64,000 bases of DNA, from the NCBI GenBank assembly GCA_018350325.1, contig JAEVLN010000005.1, positions 2,986,142 to 3,050,141 on the forward strand. Direction: 5' to 3'. Shown piece after piece: positions 47,552 to 58,523 of this stretch. This DNA is from Globodera rostochiensis (taxonomy: Eukaryota; Nematoda; Chromadorea; Rhabditida; Heteroderidae). The notes beneath the pieces are model-generated. The model did not search any database, was not told where the DNA came from, and saw nothing but the letters and a program-made list of their open reading frames with translations. Both the position numbers and the translations under genes were made by a program. How positions within the stretch are numbered: position 1 is the stretch's first letter; each line of letters starts with the position of its first letter.

Positions 47552-49173
47552 CTAACTCACATCGGCAATATTGAATTGGAAATTGGGGCCAAAATTTGCT
47601 TCAATTTTGATGCCAGGGCGATGAAACGAAGCGCACGGAAACAAATAAGCGGCAAAAGTGACAAATAAATTGGCGGTGTCTGCAAAAACAAACAAATATT
47701 TATTAAAGTCGGTTTGGAACTTTTGAATTTGACGCCCGGGGGCTTCCGAATTGAGTTGAACGGGAGGGAAGTCAAATTCGCCCCGTTTCTCACCCAAACG
47801 CTGTCCGTTTAGCGTATAAATAATTTGGCGAGTTGTCAAATTGAGGCCACAGCCGACGACGTCGCCGATATCAAACGAGGGAATTTCTTTGGCGATGTAA
47901 GGAGTTCCACTGCTGGTGTGGGAACATCCCGCGACCTCGTGATCCCAAAGAATGCCCAAGCTGTCGTATGCGTAAGTGCCTTCGTGCAGTCCAACCAGGG
48001 AATTCAATGGCATTCGTTTGGTCGCAAGTCCAATGTGAATATCGCTAAAAATAATCGTTTTAAATCACAGCAAATGTTTTATAATATTTATAAATTACCC
48101 TTTTTTCTCTACGATTTTCACTTCGAAGTAGGAAATGCCGTAAGGATTTTCTGGCATTCGTTTTTCAGCGATCACAGAGCCGCTCCATTCTCCATTGTGA
48201 TGGACAACCAATCGATCGGGCTCAGAGAGTGCGAGGTCCTCGTGACATGCCGTGGAATCCCATCGATTCTGTTTGAAAGGGATAGGAAAATGTTGGCATT
48301 TCTGTAACGGGGGGAAGGGGGGGGGGAGACAAAATTTTTATGCAAAACCATAGGGGGGGGGGGGGGGACCCTTTTGGGTAATAGTTTAGTTTATAGCCCC
48401 CCTTTTTAAAAAAATACAATTTTTTTTTCAAAGTTGATAAAAAGGTGTTTCCAGGGCTATTCAGGGGCGTAGAATTCGACAAAATTACAACGAAAGGCAA
48501 GTAATGATCGAATTCATGCTTTTTGAATAATTTTGAGGCCAAAATTGATTTTTGAAAAAAATTTGAATTTTTGATAAATTGTTCGAATTCGGGTCTGGGG
48601 TTCGAAATCAGTCGAAACGGAGGTTATATTCGAATTCTACGCCCCTGAATAGCCCTGGAAACACCTTTTTATCAACTTTGAAAAAAAAATTGTATTTTTT
48701 TAAAAAGGGGGGCTATAAACTAAACTATTACCCCCCTTTGGTCAAAATATTTTTTTCTAAAAATTTTAGACCTCAAACTGCCCTTTCTGTTTTCGGACGA
48801 GCGCAATACAATTTTTGGCGATTGGATTGCCCAGCAAAAGCATTCGGCGGCCATGCTGAAAGGTCAACGCCGAAATTATCTGAAATCGGACAATATTTAC
48901 AAGAAAAAAAGACATTTAAATTAGGAAATTTTGTGAAAATTTTTTTCTATTTTTGGATTGGGTATGGTGGCATTTAAAACGTCACACCTCACACTTCAAT
49001 TCCAACGGTAAACGCCGACGTCGTTGTTGCTGTCCTTTCTGATACTGCTCTAGTTTGACGACCTTTTCCTGCTGCAGAGCATTCTTCTGTTCAATTTCAG
49101 CGAATTTCTTTGCATTTGACACTTTATGCTTCTCCAATTCGGCAACATCCATTTCCCGTTGTTCCTTCAACAT
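47552..49173 (-). CDS. SPRY gene L: coiled coil, F-box-like and SPRY chimaera
   Basis: Five exons: 49173-48988, 48879-48772, 48301-48099, 48044-47794 and 47679-47552. Exon 1 (62 codons) starts [17 protein letters not shown], runs through coiled coil ([19 protein letters not shown]) and ends in frame with [12 protein letters not shown]. Exon 2 is exactly 108 bp, like genes A, G and J, and gives [18 protein letters not shown]. Exon 3 fuses what are two exons elsewhere ([19 protein letters not shown] joined to [18 protein letters not shown]), so an intron has been lost. The last intron has no in-frame stop, so its retention would give a longer protein. The SPRY end reads [19 protein letters not shown], then NIADVS and TAG. 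Reading frames are intact throughout. Confidence 0.72.
48378..48731. repeat. foldback element in an intron of gene L
   Basis: Arms 48378-48478 and 48632-48731 are nearly perfect inverted copies of about 100 bases (GTAATAGTTTAGTTTATAGC against GCTATAAACTAAACTATTAC). The loop holds TTCGAATTCGGGTCTGGGGT, the same core word as the foldback in gene A, so they belong to one family. Confidence 0.85.
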
Positions 49174-49439
49174 AAATAGGGCCAAGATTTATATGGACTA
49201 AAACCCCAAAAATTGCCAAAAATATGGACTAAAAAACGCGCTAAAACTGACCAAATTCAGTCAGTTTTCCGTGAAAACTTTCAAAATTCGTCAATCGTTA
49301 TTAATTTTCTTCTTACAATTGTAAACATAATTTTTTTACATCTTTTGGAAAAAATTAATAAATATCAAAAATAATAGGAAAATTCGATCTTTAGGGGTGC
49401 ATTTTTGTCAAAGAAAACGTCATTTTTTGGGGGGGTACG

Positions 49440-50400
49440 AATTTATATTTTTAACCTAAACACCACTGCTCAAAAATATTTAACTAATTGTATATTAATA
49501 TTTTTTTAAAAATTATTTATTAAAAGAGTGTGCCGTTGTTTCAATTTAAATAACGGATTCCTTCATGACGGGCATTTTGTGGGGTCCGTCATGACAAGAC
49601 GGAGACGTCCAGCCCCGACTGATACAAACACTGAGAAATTCAAATTTCTTTGTAAATTTGGGGCAAAATGTTGACACATAAAAAAAGAAAATGCCATTTT
49701 AATCAATGGGAAAAAGATTATTTTATTTGAATTCTTTTGAAACGCAAATTCACCGACGCCAATCATCGCCAGCAGCCCAACAGCAGAGCACGTCCAGTCC
49801 AGCAAGTGCATAAATACTCACAATTTGCTTCCTTAACCATCCATCGGGCATTCGTTTACTTTTTTGTTGTGCCTATACTTTTCCATCTTCACGCCGACCG
49901 CCCATTTTTATAAATAAATAAATTCTTCAATTTAAATTAAATACTTTCCATGTTTAAGGCCAACCCTTGAATCAAATCAAAACTCTGATTTGATTATATT
50001 TGTGTTGGTTTAAACCTGGTCGTGTTCTCGGCCGGGTGGGGCCAAAAAGGTATACTGTAGTCGTGGGAAACGGAGCCAATCCTCGCAAACGGAGAAAATG
50101 AGAGAGATGAAGAAGCTCCATGGAATTGGCTATTCCATCATTATTTTGTGCCATCAAACTCATCAGCTTTTTTTAAACTTTTATACTTAAATGCCGGGTT
50201 TTTTTCCTACAAAAATTGCACTTTTTTCCTCTGGGTCTGGTTCGTACAATTTCATTTACAATTAATTTTAATGCGTTGAATTCCAGTGCAAATTTTAATC
50301 GCATGATTTTATTTATACCCGACCGGCGCAGACTAAAAAATAATTTTAATTTATAAAGTTTTAATTTTCTGTTAACACTGTAAGCATCAGAACATCAATC
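49440..50400. repeat. triplicated segment, copy 2
   Basis: Matches 57060-57860 nearly end to end: the GACGGGCATTTTGTGGGG part, then GTAGTCGTGGGAAACGGAGCC (50056 and 57669), and GTTAACACTGTAAGCATCAG just before the point where the gene starts in copy 3. Here the sequence ends in TTAGGC words at 50398 instead of a start codon. Confidence 0.7.
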
Positions 50401-50749
50401 CTTAGGCCTAAGCCAACCTGGCTTGGGGTTCGTATAAAATGTTTTCTCCTTCCCTTTCCTTTTATTTGAGTAGAGCCCGGACTTGAGGACCGATCGAGAT
50501 TTCGTGTCGGTGCTGGACAGGGAAAAACAAGGTTTATTAAGCTGGATTAAAATGATCAAATATTTTTACACTGACTTTTTTTAGCACAAATTTAATTTAA
50601 AAAATGCTTTCTTAAATTCGCGCGAAAAAAGATTTTGAAATAAATCATCTTATCTTTCTAAATTTTGCTTCATCTTACATAACCCCGGTGCCGGTCCCGG
50701 CTTTATTAACATTAGATTAAATACTCAGCATATTTTTTCATTCTTACTT

Positions 50750-51155
50750 TGTCTGTGTTCAATTCGCGGGGTCAACATTTTGCTAGGAGCAAACATTCAA
50801 ATTTATATAATAAAAAAAGAATAATTCCCAAAAGTGAATGTCCCCCCCCCCTTTTTCAGGTCAACAATTTGCCCCCCGCAAATCCATTCATAATTTATAA
50901 GATAATCCCAACTTTCAGTCAGTCTATAAATACTATGTAAGTTTATTTAAAACGGTTAAAAAAATTCATTTATTTAAAAAAAGTCTCATTTTAGAAGCTA
51001 AAATTTGGAAATTCTCGCTCAATTTAAGTTAAAGTCTCGTGATTTGGCTTATGTGTTCCATTCATTAATAAGATTTCCAATTTTTGGAAATTAGCATGCC
51101 AATTTTGACCGATCAGTTTTTAAATTTTGTCATTTTAGAATTAAAATAATTTAAC
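50750..51155 (+). promoter_or_regulatory. conserved SPRY-family upstream block, gene M
   Basis: Contains TCAATTCGCGGGGTCAACAT, CCAAAAGTGAATGTCC followed by a C run, and CAGTCTATAAATACTATG with a TATA-like word at 50925. A decayed second start (GCATGCCAATTTTGACCGAT) at about 51095 shows that the C/D-type first exon was once here as well. Confidence 0.5.
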
Positions 51156-53730
51156 ATGTCAATTTCGGCCGAATCAACCACTGGAGGGGACATAACAGCT
51201 GATCAGGGTAAATAAAAACGATTATTAATATATTATTAATATCTTTTAATTGCCAATATTTTCAGAATATTTGTGGCCAACTTTCTCTAATTTGGAGCCA
51301 TCCGAAGAATTGCGCCTTTTACGGGCCAGAATTGGCGAATTGGAACGCCAACAATCGAACAATTCGCCAACTTCAAGCGCCAGTTTCGATTTGCTGGCAC
51401 AAAACGAAAATGGTAAAAAAATGCGGTAAAATTGAAGAATACTTGTACCTCACCAAATCCCTCAAATTATATATCAATCGACTCATTTCTAAGCCTAACG
51501 CAGGATTCTGAAAGAATTTTTTGGCGGAAACCACTTTGAAGCAAGTTATGAGCCCGGGACTGAAGTGTCTTTTTGACTGGGGACTCAGTTGGCCATTCAT
51601 TAAAAAATAGGCAAAATCACTTATATAGGGCTTAAAACACGCACGGAGCATTAGGCCTAAGCCTAACGAACCCCAAACCAGGGTGGCATAGGCCTAAGCC
51701 TAACGAACCTCAAGCCAGGGTGGCTTAGGCCTAAGCCTAACGCGCTCCGAGCCAGGGTGGCTTAGGCCTAAGCCTAACGAACCCCAAGCCAAGTTGGCTT
51801 AGGCCTAAGCCTAATGAACCTCTAATTTAGTTATTTAAACAAATCGTTTTTCTTTAATTTTTAAAATTTAAACCGGTTCAAAAACCGCTTTAAATTTCCA
51901 ATTTTAATTTTCTCTCGACAAATTCGTAATTTTTAAAGCCCATCTAAATGATTTTGCCCATTTTTTAATCAATGGTTAACTGAGTCCCCAGTCAAAAAGA
52001 CACTTCAGTCCCGGGCTCATAACTTTCTTCAAAGTGGTTTCCGCCAAAAAATTCTTTCAGAATCGTGCGTTAGGCTTAGAGAGGAGTCGATTGATATATA
52101 ATTTGAGGGATTTGGTGAGGTACAAGTATTCTTCAATTTTTCCAAAAATGCTAATTTGTAAATACAAAATCAATGCTTAATATTTATTATTAAATTTTTA
52201 ATGACAGATGTGGAGGACACTTTGAATGGTCAAAACGACGAAATTTGGCCGACCAATGACAAAGAATCCACGGCTGATCAGCAGGGGGAGGAACAAAAAA
52301 AGTGCGATCGATTTGAAGTGAGTTTTTATTTTTGAGCACGGAAATAGCGATTTAACTGTAATTAAAAAATTCAAAAGCAGTAAAATGTTTTATAGTGCTT
52401 TTTAATGCATTTTGGTTTTGCTTATTCACTGTTTTAAAGGACGAATTGCATCAAATGAAAGAGGAATTGAAGAACACAAAAGAATCTTTTGACAAAAAGT
52501 TTGAACAAATGGAGGAAAGAGTTGTGAATCTCGAACTCGAAAATGTGAATTTATTTTCTAACAAAAACATTTTATTTTTTCGTGTCAATTGTTCAGAAGG
52601 AACTCCGCGCTGGACACGAGGAACTAAATAAGGACCAGCAGGAGAAATACGGTAGGGAAGAGATTTTTGAAAAATATTTTAGGATTTGAGTGTTAATTCC
52701 TTTAATTTTTACATTTTTTAGCTAACAAATTCGCTGAAATGGAACAGATGAATGACAAATTGGAGAAGTCTCAGAAAGAACAGCAGCTGAACATTGTTGA
52801 TTTGCAGAAGACAGTTGCCGTGTTGAGCAAAATTGGTAAATTTGGTCTCAAATTTTGTTCAGAGTTCGGAAATCTCTGCCTTTTAGGCATCAGTTTTTTT
52901 AGTTTTAAATTTAGAAAATGAATTATATTCTTTAGGGCTAATCAATCGATGGGATTCCACGGCATGTCACGAGGACCTCGAACTCTCTGAGCCCGATCGA
53001 TTGGTTGTCCAACTTAATGGAACGAAAAATGGTAAATACAGTATTATTCTGTTAAAGTGATTTGATTATATGTAAAGACTCACAATTTTTGAATTAACTC
53101 AATTTTCAGGGTGGAGCTCTGTCCGCGCTGAAAAGCGAATGCCAGAAAATCCTTACGGCATTTCCTACTTCGAAGTGAAAATCGTAGAGCAAAAAGGGTA
53201 ATTTATAATTATTATAAAAAACATTTGCTGAGCTTTAAAATTTATTATATTTAGCAATATTTTGATTGGACTTGCGACCAAACAAATGCCATTGGACGGA
53301 TGGGTTGGATTTCACGAAGGCACTTTCGCATACGCAGCCAGTGGCGTGTTTTGGGTTCACAAATTTGAGGGGTGTGGCCACGCCTACAGTGGGCGTCGTT
53401 ACATCCTTGGAAAGCCTTCGTTTGGCGTCGGCGACGTCGTCGGCTGTGGCGTCAATTTGGCAACTCGCCAAATTATTTACACAAAAAACGGGGAGCGTTT
53501 GGGTGAGAAAGAATAAACATTTTGGGGCCAATTCATTTTTAAAAAAAGCATCGATTTTTTGTTTAATATTTGTTTTTGCAGACACCGCCAATTTATTTGT
53601 CGATTCTGCCGCCGATTTGTTTCCATCCGTTTCGTTGGTCGGGCCTGGCAAAATTGAAGCGAACTTTGGCCCCAATTTCCAATTCAACATTTCCGAAGAG
53701 TTTAAGAAATTGAAAAATGAGGGGATTTGA
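51156..53730 (+). CDS. SPRY gene M: coiled coil plus SPRY, complete
   Basis: Ten exons: 51156-51207, 51266-51412, 52207-52317, 52440-52544, 52597-52651, 52722-52835, 52936-53031, 53110-53197, 53255-53502 and 53582-53730. It starts [17 protein letters not shown] and continues [38 protein letters not shown] and coiled coil ([28 protein letters not shown]). The SPRY part has [74 protein letters not shown] and a slightly extended tail [11 protein letters not shown]. All phases fit. The second intron is swollen by a 713-base foldback element. The core exon is unusual in having [12 protein letters not shown] where relatives have WGHEVxGC. No signal peptide. Confidence 0.78.
51428..52140. repeat. 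large foldback element carrying telomere-motif repeats
   Basis: Left arm about 51428-51624 and right arm about 51943-52140 are inverted copies for almost 200 bases (AAGAATACTTGTACCTCACC against GGTGAGGTACAAGTATTCTT). Between them, 51650-51832 holds five units of about 38 bases with CTTAGGCCTAAGCCTAACG. It lies entirely within intron 2 of gene M. Confidence 0.85.
51650..51832. repeat. TTAGGC minisatellite
   Basis: Five units of roughly 38 bases: GCCTAAGCCTAACGAACCCC, then AAACCAGGGTGGCTTAG, with small changes. Each has palindromic TTAGGC/GCCTAA pairs. Confidence 0.85.
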
Positions 53731-54970
53731 TGTGTTGTTGTCATTTTGCAAATTTGCTCGATAAAGAAATTTATTTTTTGGTAAAAGTGAAGAATAATCA
53801 AAAACTTTTTCTGAGCCGAGATACGGCTCCTCAAAGTTGACAAAACCATGGGGCCGCCAGACCCTTTTGGTCAAAATTTGGGAAAATATCCAAACTTTAA
53901 ATGGTAACCCTAAAATATTTTTTTTAGAATTATGAAAATAAAGCTTTGAAAAGCAAATTGATCCAAAATTTGCGGGGATCTGGGTTAGAATTGATCCAAA
54001 GATTGGCGGGTGATCAAGGAATTACATTTAATTTTTGGTGTGCAACTGCGAAAGCAAACGCTGTTTTTTTGGGAAATTTAAATGTTATTGCATTTTATCT
54101 TAAAAAAGGAAACTTTTTCGTGCCTAGGGCTGGACGTAATCACGGATCACGGCCTTTTTGGGGGTCCGTGATTACGGATGACGGCTCATGTTTAAATAAT
54201 CCGTGATTTCGATCAATGATTGGTGTTAGAGCGGGATTAATAAAAAAAATATTTTCGGAACGAATACTTTTCGGAAATTATATTTTCATGCCTCCGTTTC
54301 GGTTCCCAAAAGTCAAGTCCCCCAATCGAACAGCAGTGTAAATATTTTGTGTATTTTTGCTTTTAAACAACTATAACTCGACTCAGAATGACTTTATATT
54401 CTTAATTTTTGGATTGGTTCGGATCAGGGGAAAGCGGTTTTTGTAAATAATTTTTTATTCACATAAAATACTTTCGATTTTGTTTCGATTTTTGCTTTTC
54501 GACATTTTTTCCATCCGATTTTCGATTTCGATCTATTCAGTTTCGATTTCGACTTTTTTTTTAACTTTCGACACAGCCCTGGACTCAACAATCAATCAAA
54601 TGGACACAATTGAACGTGGCACTTCGTCAACAACGACGACAACCAAATTTCAAAAACTTTGGGTTCAAGCGGTAAAAAAGTTTTTCAATGGGTGGAGCGT
54701 ATATGACTCGAGGCAAAACGACAAATAATTGCCTGTGACAAGCGGGTTCGAGAACCCACATATACCATTTGGACACGTCGAAACGGACAACCCACGGAGC
54801 CATCCATTTCTTGGGGTTTAGCGGTGACCCTGGTTTTGGAATTCGGACCGGAAGCGATTAAACCATTGACAAATTCGGAAACAAAATAATTGATAAAATG
54901 CTTTGCTCGACAGAGAAAAATGATAAAATGACCGTAATCTTCAACAACAAATCCCCTCCTTTTTCAGTTT
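53731..54970. other. intergenic DNA
   Basis: 3' flank shared with gene G to about 53880, a GGGTCCGTGATTACGGATGA palindromic patch at 54135-54205, and the repeated MDTIERGTSSTTTTT fragment at 54600-54660. No supported complete gene. Confidence 0.45.
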
Positions 54971-55385
54971 CTAAATGCCTTCGGAAATGTTGAATTGAAA
55001 TTTGGGCCCAAAATTCGCTTCAATTTTGGTGTCAGGGAGATACAACGTAACGCACGGAAACAAATCGGCGGCAGAATCGACAAATAAATTGGCGGTGTCA
55101 AAAAAGACATTTAGAGTCAGTTCCCCAAAGTTGAGCGGAAATAATTCCAAAACCCTCCCCTCTCAACACCAATTAAGAGCCCCCCACCCTGAAACGTGAT
55201 TAATTCAAAAATGGTCTGACTCTTTACATAAACAATCAAATCGCTTTTAACAGCATAATAATGTTTACCCGAATTAGCTCCATTACGTTGGACAATTAAT
55301 CGATCGGGCCCAATGAGTTTGAGGTCCTTGTGACATGCCGTGGAATCCCATCGATTCTGTTTGAAAGGGAAAGGTTAAATCGTGG
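54971..55385 (-). pseudogene. SPRY gene N, core exons deleted
   Basis: The last exon (55100-54971: [28 protein letters not shown]) is followed upstream not by the core exon but by an unrelated stretch, a fragment of intron, and then the NRWD exon (about 55362-55270: [19 protein letters not shown]). The YFEVKI and core SPRY exons are missing, so no domain can form. Its 5' side ends in the tandem array at 55385. Confidence 0.8.
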
Positions 55386-55525
55386 TTCAAAAAGAAAAAT
55401 TTTCTGATGGATTGTCCACTGACGGATTGTCCACTGACGGATTGTCAACTGACGGATTGTCCTCTGACGGATTGTCCACTGACGGATTGTCCACTGACGG
55501 ATTGCCCACTGACGGATTGTCCGGA
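55385..55525. repeat. 15-bp tandem array (GGATTGTCCACTGAC)
   Basis: About eight units of GATGGATTGTCCACTGACG type. It ends GATTGTCCGGAGG, matching the outer end (TCCGGACAAT) of the element at 35751-36735, so it is probably one end of a related element. Confidence 0.8.
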
Positions 55526-55814
55526 GGCCGCAGTTGCACGCCAAAAATTAAATGCAATTCTTTGATCACCGCGAATTTAAGAATCAATCCTAACCCTGAT
55601 CCCGGAAATTTGGATCAATTTTGAGCCAGATCTCCAAAATTATAATTGCTTTTTAAATCTTTATTGAATTTCAATATTCTAAAAAAAAATATTTTTGAGT
55701 TACCATTTAAAAACTTGCTTCATACGATTTAAATTTTACATAAATCTTAACTAATAGAGTCTCTCCCTATGTTTTGCAAAATTGCAAATGGTTTTCTACG
55801 AATTTTGAAGAAAA

Positions 55815-55975
55815 AGGCCGAGGTCGAGTGTTGTGGCCACAGCACCAATGGACGTCCTTACATCGTTGGAAAGCCCAAATTTGGCGTCGGCGACGTCGTC
55901 GGCTGCGGCGTCAATTTGAAAAATGGCCAATTTATTTACACAAAAAACGGAAAGCGTTTGGGTGAGAAAGAATAA
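55815..55975 (+). pseudogene. SPRY gene O, core-exon fragment
   Basis: Only the second half of a core exon is recognisable: [46 protein letters not shown], then the GTGAGAAAGAATAA donor region. No upstream or last exon was found nearby. Confidence 0.8.
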
Positions 55976-57060
55976 ACATTTTGGGGCCAATTCAATTTTT
56001 AAAAAAGCCGTTTCTTGGTTACGGATAGGGCAAATTTTACCTTTCTCCCGTTCAATCAATTCGGAAGGCCCCGGGCGTCAAATTCAAAATTTATTGACAA
56101 ATCGTTCAAAAAATGCACGGAAAGGGACAAAAAGGAGCACAATATTTTTGGGCTTTTTCCGTAAAATTTGCTTTGGTGTGTTCAAATTCAGCAACGGTTT
56201 GATGGCTTCTGGCCCGAATTCCAAAACCAGGGTCATATTTTTATTTCAATTTTGGTTAAAATCCTTAAAATTCGACAACAAAATAAGTAAAAAGTTAACA
56301 AGATAAAAGAACATGTAACTTTTGCAAATAGAATGTGAGTTGATTAGGGATCTTGGCAACAAATTATAAATTCATTCTTTTTGTATTGTTTATGAACATT
56401 TTTCAAAAAGCCAAAATAGTGGCGAATAGTGACGAAAAGCCTTTTTTTTGTCAAAAATAAGTTTTGTCACTATTTTAGCGACAAAAACCCCGAAATAGTT
56501 TTGTTTAGTGACGTTAAAACGACGAAATAATTATTTTTAAAAATTTCAACCGATACAAAAACCGCTTCCCTCTGATCCGAACCAATCCAAAAATTAAGAA
56601 TATAAAGTCATTCTGAGCTGGGACAATGTTGATCATAGGGCCCAGAAAGGAATAGGGTTTCTTATGCATTAAAAACGAACAGGCAACTTTAAATTTTAGC
56701 GCATTTGACCTTTAAACTGGTTTTTGAACGGTTTAAAATTGCCAAAAATGGAAAATTTTTTATCTCCCTGTGGACAAATTGCACAAATTTAATATCATTC
56801 GACAGCTCTTGACGAGACAAATCGATCTAGGTGTGACGGGACACGATCAGACGGTATTTAGATACCGGCCGAGTGAGTCCCAGTGTAATTTTAGCGCATT
56901 TTGGGATGAACGTCCGCCCCATTGCACATTGAATGCAATTTCACTTAACTACCTAAAATGAATCATTTGGTCGTTGCTATTATTTTCGGTTGTTAGAATT
57001 TTAATGACGGTGACGGATTATTTTTTGCGTAGTGACGTCCAATTCGTGTCTTTTGTGGAA
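55976..57060. other. intergenic DNA
   Basis: AGTGACGAAAAG-type words at 56415-56530. 56545-56620 is an inverted copy of 54370-54450 (CCGAACCAATCCAAAAATTA). No gene supported. Confidence 0.45.
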
Positions 57061-57867
57061 AATGCAGGGTTTGCTACTTTAAATTAATATATTTTAAAAA
57101 CTATTTATTAAAAGACTGTGCCGTTGTTTCAATTTAAATAACGGATTCCTTCATGACGGGCATTTTGTGGGGTCCGTCATGACAAGACGGAGACGTCCAG
57201 CCCCAATACAACAAACACTGAGAAATTCAAATTTCTTTGTAAAAATGGGGCAAAATGTTGACACATAAAAAAAGAAAATCCCATTTTAATCAATGGGAAA
57301 AAGATTATTTTATTTGAATTCTTTTGAAACGCAAATTCACCGACGCCAATCATCGCCAGCAGCCCAACAGCAGAGCACGTCCAGTCCAGCAAGTGCATAA
57401 ATACTCACAATTTGCTTCCTTAACCATCCATCGGGCATTCGTTTACTTTTTTGTTGTGTCCTATACTCTTCCATCTTCACGCCGACCGCCCATTTTCATA
57501 AATAAATTATTTCTCACCATTTGGATTCAATTTAAATTAAATGACTTTCCATGTTTAAGGCCATTGAATCATGTCAGGAACCCTAAACCAAAAATACCAT
57601 CTTTAGGTGTGTAAAAAAGTCTCTATTTTCGAGACCAACAAACCCCGAGACTTTTCTAAAGGGACACTGTAGTCGTGGGAAACGGAGCCAATACCCGCAA
57701 ACGGAGAAAATGAGAGAAGGATGAAGCTCCATTGAATTGGCTTTTCCATCATTATTTTGTGCCATCAAACTCATCAACTTTTTTTAAATTTCCATACTTA
57801 AAAAATGCCGGGTTTTTTTAAGTTTTAATTTTGCGTTAACACTGTACGCATCAGAACATCAATCATC
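57060..57867 (+). promoter_or_regulatory. triplicated segment, copy 3, upstream of the 57868 gene
   Basis: The third copy of the segment at 24600 and 49440. It ends GTTAACACTGTACGCATCAG, 25 bases or so before the start codon at 57868, so this is the only copy with a gene attached. It probably contains that gene's promoter; no TATA could be assigned with confidence. Confidence 0.45.
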
Positions 57868-58407
57868 ATGGGATCATCGTCATCAACTATTGAACATTCG
57901 GGATGGATCAGCCAGGAACTCTGTGGCTGCGGATCTGAACATTATCGTGCCATTGATATTTCATGCCTAGAACACGCAATGGTTAACGGAGTAGCTGAAT
58001 TTGGCATCAACACTGGACGCGTTCTTGTTGGAGTTGCTACCCTCGAAATTTCAACTGTGTGTAACGGTAAAAAAATAAACATTCAGTCAGAGAAGCATTT
58101 TAGAATCGTAAGAGTATTTAGGTTGCATTTTTTTTAATATAGTTAGTAAATTAACCTGTCCGGGTGCCTAATATTAACTTTAGGTGGCATCAAAGCGCCA
58201 TTGCACGATGCCGTTTTGGTTTCTTTTGTGTGCGACCACTGTGGCAAGAGTTTCTATTGCACCTACGAATTTGGGCCAGCAGGCAAAAGGGATAAGTAAG
58301 CTCTTAAAATGTTTTTTGTTTCTGAAATTCCTTCAATAAGTGCATATAAATTCGTTTTAAGGTTGGGGCGTTACAAATACCATCGCAACGTGATTAAAAG
58401 CCGATAA
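57868..58407 (+). CDS. small Cys-containing protein of unknown family
   Basis: Exons 57868-58066, 58184-58295 and 58362-58407 join in phase. It starts MGSSSSTIEHSGWISQELCG and continues AIDISCLEHAMVNGVAEFG, then SFVCDHCGKSFYCTYEFG and LGRYKYHRNVIKSR before TAA at 58405. A CxxC pair next to YCTYEF could bind metal. The frame continues after the stop with MHKIFLGMPGKGSYSAVDYN and CSHWAYEFFYNG up to a GTAAAA donor at about 58523, a segment resembling the CDHCGKSFYCTYEFG part. The stop may therefore be a premature nonsense mutation in a longer tandem-domain protein. No signal peptide. Family not recognised. Confidence 0.55.
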
Positions 58408-58523
58408 GTGAATGTTACGGTTCGTGTGATGCATAAAATTTTTCTTGGCATGCCTGGAAAGGGCTCGTACAGTGCTGTCGATTATAACTGTTCTCACTGG
58501 GCGTACGAATTCTTCTACAACGG

